From contig JAXRKN010000042.1 in the NCBI GenBank assembly GCA_038502055.1, positions 3,782,001-3,846,000 of the forward strand: a DNA stretch of 64,000 nt. Direction: 5' to 3'. The stretch comes from Tanytarsus gracilentus. Taxonomy: Eukaryota > Arthropoda > Insecta > Diptera > Chironomidae. Shown piece after piece: positions 1 through 11,463 of the stretch. Positions within the stretch are counted from its first letter, which is position 1; each line of letters begins with the position of its first letter. A model generated the notes under the pieces. That model was not told the DNA's origin. It made no database searches and saw only the letters and a program-made list of their open reading frames with translations. The position numbers and the translations under genes were made by a program.

Positions 1-341
1 GCCAATATATGAATCTTAATTCACTACCACCTATTTATTCCACTTTTTGTGAGGGAACATTTAATATTAATTTATTACTTAATAAATTAAAATAAGGAGA
101 ATTAGAAAAATTTGTAAAACGTCATTAATAAATTAAAACTTTCCTTCGAGCCGTCACTCAAAATTTGAATTTCAAAACTTTCTGAGGCAGATTGTTGATT
201 GTTTAGTCTTCACTGTAGCCTCTCATTTTTTTGTTTTTGTTTTCATAAATAAATTGTTTCTTCAACGATTAACATACATTTTTTCTGAAGCTCCACAAAA
301 TTATATTAGATAAAATTCGGATCAAATAAGATCTCATAACC

Positions 342-1571
342 ATGAAGACTGTCGCGTTAATTCTATTTTTGTCGCTTGTTTGTAATCTTATTAGTGCTGA
401 CAAGCATTCTCCGAAAGCTTCCAAGATCGAGAATTTCGAATTCAGGTTAGTATTAGAATACACCCATCCTTTCAAATTCGGTATTGATCTATGTATATTA
501 TGTTTTTAAATGTATAGGAATATCAAATCTCATAAATTTAGAATATCTAAATTGAATATTCTCTGGACAAAAGCCGTTCACAGACTTACAGAGCAAAAAC
601 TGAAGTCACTATATATCGAATTGAAAATTCACGATAAAGAAGAACTGGCTTTGAAACATTTAAAAAGTGAAAATCCGAAAGAACTCAATGATGGCTTAAA
701 AGAAGCAGAGTTGCGTCAAAAGCTTATAGGAATCATGTCAAAATATGGTCTCGGTCTTTTGGAAATAATGGAAGGAAAAGATTTTAATAATCCGGAACAT
801 AAACAAATAAAAGAGAAGAATGGTAATTACAAAACTAAGGCATTGTTTAAGGATAAAAAGCTGAATAAGCTTTGGGACAGAGTCGAGCTGAGCGGTACTT
901 TTTCAACTGAAGAAATGGGAGCTCTCAAAGAAGAATTTCAGCATCACGAAGAGAAAGTAGACTTTTACTATAGTCTCTTGGAAAATCTCGATGCGAAAAA
1001 CAAAAAAAAGAATGATGAAAGTCATAAAAGTAAGTCAAAATTCTATTCACATTTCTTCTTAGCCTCACCTATTACAATTTTAGATGCAGTTAATGAGGAT
1101 GAACTTGATGAGTTTAATGAAATAGCCATCGCTGAAGACGAATCAAATCAAATTGTTCAGGAGCAAAAGCAAAATAAAGACAATCAATACATCTCGAAGG
1201 CTAATAAAGTTCGAGAAAAGCACCGTGAAATCAAAGAAAGTATAGATCGATTAGAGAGGATCGTTTCAAAAGGATCAAATAGCAGTGACTTTATTGAGCC
1301 AAAAATTCAAGGCCTTTGGCGGATCGCTCAAGAGAGTAATTTTACAGCAGATCAGTTAGCTTCTATTAAGGTTGAATTACATCATTTTGAATCTCGTTAT
1401 TTCAAACTTCGCCAGATGCACGCTGAACATGCTCTCTCGCTTGAAAAGCACGGTGATAAACACTACGATAAAATCAATGAACTTGAGACTAAGATCAAAA
1501 AGCAATCGAGAAAAGTAGAGAAGTTACAAGAGGACTTAGAAAAACGTATTTTGCCGCATGCAGAGTTGTAA
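342..1571 (+). CDS. LRPAP1: RAP / LRPAP1, ER chaperone for LDL-receptor family proteins
   Basis: Join 342-445, 518-1029, 1084-1571; 367 aa (human RAP is 357). The product is the receptor-associated protein, which in the ER keeps LDL-receptor family members from binding ligand too early. A hydrophobic signal peptide opens the protein (MKTVALILFLSLVCNLISA). The mature part starts with the RAP-type FRISKLNILW stretch and has the KYGL, HHEEKV and ELHHFE-like helices of the three RAP domains. The C-terminus HAEL matches the family's HNEL-type ER-retrieval signal. Exon 1 joins exon 2 through a split Arg codon. The second intron is 54 nt, a multiple of three without a stop, so its retention would only add 18 residues. 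The start was chosen because it alone supplies the signal peptide. The gene is convergent with DDX10. Confidence 0.93.
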
Positions 1572-1828
1572 AAGATGCTAAAAAATTGCATATATTTTCG
1601 TGTTTAGTTCCTTTATGTGAAATTATATAAATTTTTAATTAAAACAAGTTTCCTCTGGAAAGATTTACCGATAAATTGAGTTTAATTCCCGGAAATAAAT
1701 AATGACACATTCACAAATTCACGTTACAAACTCCAATTAAAAAGGAGTTTTAGTGTTTTGATTTCTGATGTTGCATTAAATTAAACATTTTTAACGTTTT
1801 AAAAAATTTTATTAGACCAAAAAAAATT
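1572..1828. other. Convergent 3' interval between LRPAP1 and DDX10
   Basis: This is 257 bp between two stop codons on opposite strands. It is AT-rich, with an AATAAA on the plus strand near 1696 that could serve LRPAP1. I see no other feature; the two 3' UTRs probably abut or overlap. Confidence 0.6.
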
Positions 1829-4215
1829 TTAAGATTTCAAAAGAGACAATGCAAGTACTTCGACATCGTTTATATCAAGTTTTGAAGCAATATTTTTTCT
1901 TTTCTTCTTTTTTGGGATCTCTTCCTCTTCTTCTTGATCACTTAATTCAACTTTACGCTTTTCGTACAACTTTTCAGGCAGTCTATGAATGGGATCTTCA
2001 TTGTTCAAGTTATCTTGGTCATTATCAAAACTAAGATTATCTTTTGAGTCTAATTTATCATCGTAGTTCGGCAGCCATGATATGTCAGGTTCACTGCCAC
2101 TCTCCCAATAGTTACTACCCTCTTCTTCTTCTTCTTCATTGTCCTTCTCTTGTTTTTTAGCCTTCTTTAATTTCTTTTTCATTTCCTTGTGACGCTGTTT
2201 TACTAGTTCCTTGAATCGCTTCTTATCGAACTTGTCTTCCTCACGCAATAAATCTCGAGCCTTTTTAATGTCAATACCTCCGTCATCACCTTCCATATAT
2301 TCTTTAGCCAATTCTGACTGCAAATGCTTTGCTGTGTTTACAACTTCTCTTCCTTCTTCATCGAATTGAATCTTAATGTTGGGAATAATTTTTTTCTTGA
2401 TAAGCTTTTTAGCATGGGCTGCCTTTGTTACACGTTTCTCCTTACTTTCGATCGTGAAATCTTCTAACAATTCTTTTGGGTCATCAATATCGTGATCTCT
2501 ACGTTTTATTTTGACAAAACCATCATCAGAATCATCATCAGCGGCCATATAACTGCTAAGATCGATTGATTTCATTTTATCATTTTCATTTTTACTCTCA
2601 GAGTCACTGCCACTCCTGTCACTTCCCTTTTCCAGCTTCTCTTTTCGCTTCTTAATTCTCTGCAGAAATCTCACTCGTGGTGTTACCATCAGACCCAACG
2701 ATTTTGCAAATTCATCGAAATTAATTGATTCAACGTTGAATATTGTCTTGTTCTTCATTAAATAAACTGATTTTATGTAGGCGATGAACGCACGTTGAGC
2801 CGTCTCTTTTAGTTCTAAATTTTGAGCTAAGAAGGCTTCCATTTTTACGCGAGGCGAAAAGAGTCTCTTCGGATCGATGGATATTTGATTGATGGGAATT
2901 TTAGCGGCCTTAAGTTCATCCAACATGGCCTGCTCCTCGCTCGGTCTAAGAACCAATAGACTTTCACCATGAGCCTTGTGTCGAGCTGTTCTACCCGCTC
3001 TATGAATGTAGGCAGTTGCATCTTCGGGACAATCTAGTTGAATGACCCAGCTAACGGTCGGAATGTCCAGACCACGAGATGCAATGTCAGTGCAGAAAAG
3101 AACCACCTTAGAACGTTTGCAAAATTCATCATAAATAGCCATTCGACGATCTTGATGGAGTGTCCCATACAAAGCAAGCAGAGATACACCAGGTCTCAAT
3201 TTGCTGAATATCTCATAGACATACTTGACTTGCTTACACGATGACATGAAAACAATTGATTTTTGTTTGAGATGACTCTTAATAAATGACCACAGCATTG
3301 TCAATTTGTCCTCTTGATTGACCACAACATAGTTCTGTTGAAGAGTCGTTGGCGTTGATGCGACAGCATCTTCATGCGGTGCAATATAAACTGGCGATTT
3401 AAGACTCAATCTCGCCAAATCCTTGACAGACTTCGTTTGTGTTGCAGAAAAGAGCAAGGTTTGTCTTTCCGGAGGCAAATTTTCGATTATACCATTCACA
3501 GTTGCTGAAAATCCAAGATCAAGGCACCTGTCAGCTTCATCAAGGACTAAAATTTGCATTGATGAGCAGTTGAAGATAGGATTTTCGTCCATATGTTGCA
3601 ACAGACGGCCGGGTGTACATATAATTATATTGCATTGATCCATTCGATTCTTCTCAAACTTAAGATTCTTTCCACCAATAATTAAGCCACTAGAGAAATC
3701 ATGATTAGCGCCAATTTTTTTTAACGTTTCGAATATTTGATAGGCAAGCTCCCTCGTTGGTGAAATTATGATAGCGCCAACACCGTCCATTCGGGTCCAT
3801 TTCATGATGAATAGCTTCTCAAGAACAGGAATAAGAAATGCCAAAGTTTTTCCTAAAACGAATAATTACGTACAGGAAAATAATTATTTTCAAAAATGAT
3901 CTAATTACCGCTTCCAGTAATGGCAGCACCAAGGACATCTTTTCCGAGCAATGCTGGACCAATTGCTTGCTTTTGAATTTCTGTGGGAACTTTGAATTTG
4001 TTTTCCTTTAATCCTTTCCGGGTTAAGTTGGATAGCGGAAAGTCCTCAAAATTTTTTATATCATTAGACTTTGGTATGTTTTCGTAAGCTTCCTGCAATT
4101 TTTTTATTTCCTCATCCTCAACGACGTGAAGTTTAACCTTCTGCTTAGGTCTCTTATGATTAAACTTGTTGAATTTCCTAATTTTTTTTACAAAATGTTT
4201 CTTTTTTTCTGCCAT
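1829..4215 (-). CDS. DDX10: DEAD-box RNA helicase DDX10 / Dbp4 type
   Basis: Join on the minus strand 4215-3909, 3852-1829; 776 aa. It is an ATP-dependent RNA helicase of the Dbp4/DDX10 group, which acts in the nucleolus on early 40S (U14-dependent) pre-rRNA processing. Visible helicase motifs in order: Q motif (VPTEIQKQAIG, about residues 77-87), motif I TGSGKT (100-105), PTREL, TPGR, DEAD (207-210), SAT (238-240), and HRAGRTAR near residue 390. After the core comes a long Lys/Glu-rich tail typical of DDX10, containing acidic runs. The only intron (56 nt) splits the second Gly codon of motif I. The start ATG opens a basic N-terminal tail (MAEKKKHFVKK). It is divergent from Sirt2. Confidence 0.93.
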
Positions 4216-4441
4216 GCTGATGAGAGAAAGTGAGAAAGAGAAAGAGAGAGAGAGACAGCAATATAAATTTACTCGTTCGAGTTTGGGAGTTATTGAACAT
4301 TTTTTCTTCTACACTGTACACTGCAATGTTTACTTTTTGATGTTCGTCGCAAAAATTCTGAATAAATTAAATTTAAATTTAACTTGTCGATTTATGACAT
4401 TGGCTCTGACGAAAACAAAACCATTGAACACTACCATAAAG
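4216..4441. promoter_or_regulatory. Shared DDX10/Sirt2 head-to-head promoter region
   Basis: Only 226 bp separate the DDX10 start (minus) from the preferred Sirt2 start (plus). Next to the DDX10 start there is a GA-rich tract (about 4220-4256) with several consecutive GAGAG pentamers, the kind of site bound by GAGA factor in flies. No TATA box is obvious. A shared nucleosome-free promoter is inferred from geometry and this tract only. Confidence 0.5.
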
Positions 4442-5658
4442 ATGGCTTCGAAAGATATAAAAGAAGGTAACAATTAAATCGAATAAACTAAGTTTTCATA
4501 AAATTCCATTTTGCAGAAGATAATAATGAAAAAAGAAATGAAGAGGATAAAACGGAAGTTACCGAGAATTTTATCGAGAAGATTGCTCATTTTTTTGCGA
4601 ATAAATTACATTTGACCTCGGCGTCTTCGGAAGATGAGAATGATGGGGGTCGTGTGCTGACGACAGTAAATATACAAGGTGTTGTAGATGCCTGGCAACG
4701 GCAATGCTTTAAAAACATTGTTTGTATGGTGGGTGCTGGCATTAGTACGTCCGCTGGCATCATAGATTTCCGCTCACCATCATCCGGACTTTATCACAAT
4801 TTGGGTGCTTATAATCTTCCGTATCCCGAAGCCATATTTGAACTTGATTATTTTCGCAAAAATCCTCAGCCCTTCTTTCGACTCGCTAAAGAACTCTATC
4901 CAGGAACGTTTAAACCAACGCCAAGCCATTATTTTGCTAAACTTTTGCAAGACAAGGGACTTCTGCTTCGACACTATACACAGAACATTGACACACTAGA
5001 AAGAATCGCTGGAATTCACGAGGAGAAGCTTGTCGAAGCTCACGGCACTTTTTATACTAATCACTGCATTGATTGTAAGAAAGAGTATTCAATGGAATGG
5101 GTTAAAGAGGAAATTTTCGCCGACAACGTTCCAAAATGCAAAGACAAAGCTTGTAATGGAATTGTAAAGCCCGACATTGTATTTTTCGGTGAAAACTTGC
5201 CACAAAAATTTCACGTTTTACCGCACCGAGATTTCAAACAATGTGATTTGTTAATTATAATGGGAACAAGCTTAACTGTTCAGCCATTTGCTTCACTTAT
5301 TGATTATGTGAGCGATAATTGTGTTCGATTATTAATTAATCGAGATAAGGTTGGAAAAACGTCCAGTGGATTTCTTCGATCAATGACTTTCGGTGAAGGG
5401 CTTTGCTTTGATCTTCCTGGAAATCGAAGAGATGTTGTTTATGAAGGTGACTGCGATGAAGGATGTCTATTTTTAGCGGATCAGCTTGGATTTGGAGAAG
5501 AACTGAGAGAGTTGGTGATTAAAGAACATGCTAAAATTGATGGAAACGACAAAAAGGAGAATGTCTCTGAAGATTCAAGAGGCAAAGAAACAGCAGATGA
5601 AAAACCCGGCGAAGAAAATGAAAAGCTTTTAAAAGATGAAGTGCCATTGAAATTATAA
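4442..5658 (+). CDS. Sirt2: Sirt2, NAD-dependent protein deacetylase
   Basis: Join 4442-4466, 4517-5658; 388 aa. It is a class I sirtuin of the SIRT2 group, which removes acetyl groups from lysines using NAD and is mainly cytoplasmic (tubulin, metabolic enzymes). Seen in the protein: GAGISTSAGI at about residue 81 and DFRSP (NAD site), YTQNIDTLE, catalytic His184 in VEAHGTFY, four zinc cysteines (about 192, 195, 216, 221), and PDIVFFGE. The tail after residue 330 is acidic and Lys-rich. A leucine/phenylalanine-rich segment before the catalytic core (FIEKIAHFFANKLHL) could be a nuclear export signal, as in SIRT2. An in-frame ATG at 4394 would add 16 residues; 4442 is preferred because the product then begins like other SIRT2s. 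A likely poly(A) signal lies near 5838. Confidence 0.93.
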
Positions 5659-6243
5659 ACATTTAAGGCTCAGAATTTGAGAATTTTCCTTTCGTTATTC
5701 TTAACTCTTAACTTCTTAAGAAATACCATCTACAAAAAAGACTAAAGCGTCAATTTCCCGATTAGTCTTTTTTTTTTGAAGCATGCAATAAAATTAATCC
5801 AAATTTATATTTCACTTACATAAAAAAATAATATATGCAATAAATTTTATTTAAAAAAAGTTTTATAGATATTTATTTTTATTATAAATTGATTGTTATA
5901 AATGGCATGAGATGCTTCTTGTTGTAAACTCATAAATTTTTTTAGAAAATATTTAGACCCTCAAATTTAAGGAGCTGAATCGCGTTAAGCATCACATGAT
6001 CGTGGTATCACAAACGATAGCGATTAGCTACTTCTCCTTAATTATAATACTGGAGATGTATATTTTATTTATTTAAATATATATAAGAAGTATACAAAAG
6101 AGATTAAACGGATATATTGATGTCCATTCACGTGCAAATGGAAACACAATGGAAAAGATCTCTTAATCTTCTTAAGCATTGAGATGCTGCAATTCATACT
6201 CTTCAAAAGATGAAAATCGTCTTAAAGGAAAAAAAATCATCGT

Positions 6244-6691
6244 CTTTCAGAAATTGAATTTGCATTGTTAATAGCTCAGAAGAAGAGAACCTCAAATGAT
6301 CTCTTTATGTTTGGTGTATTGAAAAATGGAATTTAAGGACAGATAAATGCGTAAACATTGCCATCTCAAACAAAAGACTCTGGCGGTCCATTAAGGAATG
6401 GTCTCTGTCGTATTAGGAGGTGCTAGTTGTTGATTTTCTAAAGACACTTCAGGACATATGACTACAAAGCTGCTTAATGCAAATGTGGAGCAAAACATGA
6501 AAAAAACCGACAAAGTAATTCCCTAAAATCTCGATAAAAATCACATTTTTAAGTGTGAACTGAAACAAATTCAAAACATCGTAAAGTGTAAGAAAAAATG
6601 GAACATCGAGGGTTCTCAAAATATCTGGTGAAAACAGTTAACAATGATTTGTTAGTGCTGCGATGATGATGATGAAAATATAATTGCGATA
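6244..6691 (+). repeat. Duplicated core A (448 bp), inverted partner at 21147-21593
   Basis: The reverse complement of 21147-21593 matches this segment with about 8-9 substitutions and one 1-nt gap in an A-run, roughly 98% identity. Outside both ends clear identity is lost within a few tens of bases. No open frame longer than chance is shared, and no terminal inverted repeat is visible. It includes a small palindrome, CCATTAAGGAATGG. It may be a duplicated enhancer or a gene-converted island. Confidence 0.9.
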
Positions 6692-7014
6692 TACATTTTA
6701 ATGGATTTTTATTACAATCAGACCTCTCGAATTGGAGTAAATGGCATGGTAAAAATTATTGGTTGTGTCATTTAAACGAGAGACTGGTGAATATGAGGTG
6801 AGTTTATTATTGAAATAAGTTGTTTTAAAATTAAGTTAAGTTATTATTTTTTACTGTTTCTCAATTATTTTGGACTTCGCATAAAAAACTTTTAATTAAT
6901 TTTTCATTCGGCGATTTCTATTATTCACTCGCTAGGGACATTTTAGATTTTGAGAATTTTGATTCGATGTAATTAGTTTGCAAGGTCGCAAGTTTAGACA
7001 CTCTGTCGCTTCGT

Positions 7015-7090
7015 GTCCGTCACGGGTCTGACTTGCTGGATTATCTAGGAGATCGGATAGTGACATGGATGCCGCTGGTACGCTGTTTTT
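7015..7090 (+). repeat. Short GC-richer dispersed repeat, copy 1
   Basis: It shares the stretch starting GTCCGTCACGGGTCTGACTT, then TCGGATAGTG and TGGTAC at matching spacing, with 25166-25241 in the same orientation. Identity is roughly 75-80% over about 76 bp. It is clearly richer in G+C than the surroundings, so it looks like a fragment of a mobile element rather than local DNA. No coding frame or tRNA-like box was seen. Confidence 0.65.
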
Positions 7091-8730
7091 GTGCGAACGG
7101 ACGTATCCGTAGCCTAGTAGGTTAAAATTATTGGTATGCAGATTTGCATGCGAGTTGTTTAATTTTTTTTCATCGCTACAATAAAACTAGAATCTAACAG
7201 TGAACAGAAGAAAAATATGATTTTCCAGATGAAAAGACACGGAAGGTAAATTAACAATGAAAATCCCCTTGTTGGCAATCATAAAAGAAATTTTCCATCA
7301 CCAAAGTTTTCATTTCTTTTCCTATTACATCTCCGACATCACAATGAGAAATTTCTCATCAAATACTGAAGCCGAATAAAAAGGAAGTGAATAAAGCGGG
7401 GGTTTAGTGGTAAAAGGAAGGAAAACTAATCTGATGTTGTTTGAATAAAAACGAAACGACATCGGCAACATGAGAAAAATGATGATGATGAAAAGGATCC
7501 GCAACAATAAAAAGTGGAGAGAGATGAAAAGTAACTCCATTATTGTGTCTCCTTGCAATTTGCTCATAAACAACCAGAAGCCAAAAGACTTAGACTCTGC
7601 AATGATGTTCATTTTTATTTGAGTTCGAAAAGATGGAAAATCTTTTCATGTTCACATATATGCAGTATTTCCGATAACTCTCTTCGTCATTATTGTCGTT
7701 TTTTATATTGTATCACAATGATAATATCATTGACTTTATTCCAATTTTCCACTTCATTGATGTCGTCGTCAAAAGTAATGTTTTTCTCTCAACTCCCCAA
7801 AAAAGCAACCTTTTTAATGGCACAAGGGATAATTGAGAAACTACAAAAACCACTCAGCAAGATAATTCGCAATTTAATGGTTTTCATCTACTGCCTTCCA
7901 CTTTATATCTTCTTAACATTGCTCTACTTGTTTTTTCCTCGTGCAATTAAGACATCAGCAGAAAGTATAAATGATGGAGAAAAGCAATTACGCTTAAAAT
8001 AATATATATGTATATAAATCCCAAAATTAGCACATACGAGATGGTTTTCACTAATACAAACATATTTGATATTTTATTTCCCCTCAAATATTAGGACACG
8101 CCTTCCAACCAGCAAGAGATAACCGAATAGAAGAGTAAGTAATTGAAATGAAGTCCTTTATTTTATAGAGAATAAAAAGAAAAATGAACAAACATTTAAA
8201 ATTATCGATTAATGTGCAATTTTCGGTAAAAGATTAAAGTGCAGCATTGGGATTATATGAGAAAAGGTAATTCATTGTAGCAAATGTGGGACAATTTTGC
8301 TAAAAACTTTTATTAACAAATCTAACAAATTCGCGACGGTAAATTGCAACTTTTAAATTCTTAATTGTTTTCTTAATTCTTATATAGGAGAATTTTAAAA
8401 ATTTGTTAATGCGTCGATTAGATCAGAGAAGAGATAAGTTTATTAAATGCATGTGACATGCACGAGTATGTATATATTATTTATCCAATTAATTACCAAT
8501 CTGTCGGCCTCTTTAGCGTCATTTCTATTTAATTTTGAGTACGTGTTCATATATTGTAGTTAGGCAAAGTTGTGTGAACCGTGAAAATTATTAAAAATTA
8601 TTAAATATTCAATCTTTCACTAATTATAAATTAAAAAGAGCGACCTTACGACTTACATTTGACTCTAGGCTTTAAGAACCTAAGTCTTAAGTACCTCGGA
8701 CTTACTCCATCCTACTCGGCATCAAAAGAA

Positions 8731-8812
8731 AAGTTCAACGAGGTACATGAAGTTATAGTTCTGAAAAATGGAGAAGAACTTCATATAAGAGAAAATTTGT
8801 ATGAAAAATGGA
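8731..8812 (-). repeat. Degraded copy of the 120-bp-unit repeat
   Basis: The reverse complement of this segment matches the unit junction and left flank of the element at 19181-19992, including the TCATACAAATTTTCTCTTAT motif and the CCATTTTTCAGAAC motif. Only part of one unit is present, and it is followed by a GC-richer stretch with a perfect 8-bp inverted repeat (8878-8885 with 8913-8920). Confidence 0.7.
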
Positions 8813-9599
8813 TTTAATGGCTGTCTGTGGCACAACCTATGGCCATGACTCGAAAAATTCTTAGTGCCTGCACATATAGACCCTGGTGAAAACTAAAAGT
8901 TTCTATGTAGCTCAGGGTCTAAGATCTCGATGGAACAGACGGACAGACACTAAAAAGCTGTAGGGAAACTAAAACTTTAACGTCTCCTTTAGTTGATGCA
9001 CTTTCGAGAAAAAATTTAAATTTTGTTCGGAAAATTTTTGGTTTAAATCGTCAAAAAAGTTTTCAAAAATTCAATTAGAAAAATTACCTAAAACATTCTC
9101 AAAACCCGCTTTGATAAAAATCTTCTTGAAATTCAATTCAAAATGCGATGAATTGAGTGCTATGTTCAGACGATTGTTCACTACTACTTAAGTTGATTGC
9201 GTCACATAAAGATAAAAGAAAAATGGTTGCACACAAATGATTTTTGTATTGCTGGACAAGTGGAGTGGCTATTTTGTAGTGCAGGGGAAGAAAAATTTCC
9301 CAAATACATAAAATAATTAACGACCATGTCTTTAAAAATAATGTGTGGAAAAGTAGGGATGTTAATTTTTTGGGTTCCTAACTATTTTTACAAATTTAAA
9401 TACTTCAAATACCGTAAAAAGAATTTTTGAAAAATCGCTAATTTTTTTTTCAATTTTCGTTAAAAATTTGAAAAATGCCAGAACCCTACCAATAAGTATT
9501 TATTTTCTGACATTCCTACAAAAAAACAAACGAGAAAGTAAAAGAGGCAATATGTTAGATGAAGTAGATTATCTCCCAATTATTCGCTGCAGGGGTGAA

Positions 9600-10375
9600 T
9601 TGTATGAAAACAAAAAATTCAAAATATATTGAGCTATTATTTAGTTACTCATTTACTCAGAGATTACAGATGAAGTGAACTCAGCATTGAATTCATCCCT
9701 TGAGCATCTAAATGTTACAGAATGAATATTTTCATTGTTGATTTTCCTTACTTAGGGTATTATAGATTAAAGATCGACTCTACAGAGACATCGAAAGAGT
9801 GGGTGTTGAAAATAATTGTCAAATTACTAAATCAGACTAAACCACGCTATTAAATATCAAACATATCGAAAAGACTATACTGATAACAGAGCATGTATAG
9901 TTTTTAAAAACCCTTTCAATTTTGTCTCCTTTCCATACAGAGATTTCATTTTCTATGATTGATTTATCTTTTAGCACCCTCTTCAGATTCCAACTCAATT
10001 ATAACATGTGTGCGGCAAGTTGAAAATTTTGTTATTTTCCATTTCATAAATTTTAATCGATCTTAATCAACCGACCGAGAGTGACTGATAATTGTCAATT
10101 TTGAGGTCGGAAATGTTTAATGTTTTCATACTTTTTGAAATTTGACTCTGACAGTCATTAATTGTTATTACATTTGCGTCGAGGGATGGAGATTTTATGT
10201 CTCGTGCTTTTAAATATTTTTTAATGTTCTTCTCACCTTTTAATGTCAAAACTTCAAACGTTCGACTAAATTGAAATGCATTCTTTCTCTTTTGAAGCCT
10301 TAAAAGTGATGAACAGTGAATTGAAATCGATGTTCATTCAATGCATTGTAAACTCTATGTGCATCGATTTTCGCA
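9600..10375 (+). repeat. Duplicated core B (776 bp), inverted partner at 27241-28016
   Basis: The reverse complement of 27241-28016 aligns over all 776 positions without a gap, with about 11 substitutions. Four of these fall in the outermost 20 bp, so the interior is near 99% identical. A 60-codon open frame lies within it (10249-10067 on the minus strand) and differs by one residue from its partner, but it starts with TTG and has no recognisable domain. The high identity extends well beyond that frame, so coding is not the explanation. Confidence 0.92.
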
Positions 10376-10900
10376 CATTTTTATTTAACACAATTTTTAA
10401 TTGAAAACTAATACAAAAAATCAATGTTCCTGCTCTTTTGTTCCATTGTTAATGATTCCAAATATGAAAAAATCCAAGAGAAAATCTTTTTTTTTTAAAA
10501 AAAAAATATGCTTCTCTTTCAATATAAAAAATTAGCCTCGAAACATTTTTTAATTTGTTTAATTTATTTAGACATTCAACTTCGAGGGTAAGGCAAAAAA
10601 TAATGTCGGGAGTTTCGTGTTACACAAAATAATATTAAGATTTTTTGCTTCGGTCTACTTTGATTTAAAAGTTTACTTTGCAATTTATTAAAGTGAAGTT
10701 TAGACACTTGCCTTTCTCATTCATCATTCTGCAACCGCCTTTTATTGTCCCTTATTTTGGTGAAAAGAAAAATTGTTAATTAATTTGCTTAATTTTTCAT
10801 CTCTTCTTCTTGGAAAAAAGGAAGAACTGACAACCACTCACGATATCAAAGTAAACTGTTATAGTAGCAGAAAATATTCGACACGTGTCTGCCATTGATA
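10376..10900 (+). repeat. Diverged flank of core B, partner 26455-27240
   Basis: Beyond the core the two arms still align in inverted orientation but much more loosely (about 75-80% where matched). Examples are the segment with GACACGTGTCTGCCATTGAT near 10888-10907 and the TTTTGGTGAAAAG segment near 10756. The partner arm carries roughly 250 bp of extra sequence. This shows that the duplication is older than the near-identity of the core suggests. Confidence 0.75.
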
Positions 10901-11401
10901 TAAGAGAATAAATATCAAACATATTCAACCAATTTAGAAACATCATCTAGTCCTTAAGAGTAAATGCGCGTGTGCGTGTAATTCTCGAAACCTATTGAGA
11001 TAATTTACAAATTATAACCACCGTTGAATCACTAAAAAAACACTCGAGTTAATCATTACTTCAGCAAAAATTTTAAGGCCAGGCCCACTTAGAGAATATT
11101 TATTCAGTTTTCATGCTCAAAGATAATTTGTCAAAAAGAACGGCTAGTAAATGAGCACTGAAGACGATAATGTGGAAAAGTTAAAATTGTATGTTTGGAC
11201 GAAAATTTCTTATCACGCAACATGCACTAATTCATCGCGTAAATTAATAAGTTTAATTAATTTTTAAATTTAAGCGTTTTGCTGACTTTTCAAATTAGTT
11301 TAAAATAAGTTCGGAAAACTGCATAGCTATGACTCGTTATTTAAATTTATCATTGAATGTCTGTAAAACTGACAAGACCACAAGTGACCTTAGTGAAGGA
11401 C

Positions 11402-11463
11402 ATTTTTAAATGTAAAAAATCAATCATGCATTATTTTTAAATGTAACAAATCAATCATGCATT
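11402..11463 (+). repeat. 31-bp tandem duplication
   Basis: Two adjacent 31-bp units (11402-11432 and 11433-11463) differ at one position, and a third begins but decays. Each contains AATCAATCATGCATT. It is a small local duplication without an evident function. Confidence 0.85.

Noticed and set aside
7553..8002. 149-codon open frame on the plus strand with hydrophobic stretches
   Set aside because: It begins with TTG, has no recognisable family, and a 95-codon frame overlaps it on the other strand. The composition is like translated AT-rich non-coding DNA.
10067..10249. 60-codon frame shared with 27367-27549 (one residue different), a possible conserved micropeptide
   Set aside because: The initiator would be TTG, the near-identity extends hundreds of bases beyond the frame on both sides, and the only difference in the frame changes an amino acid. 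Conservation here belongs to the whole core B.
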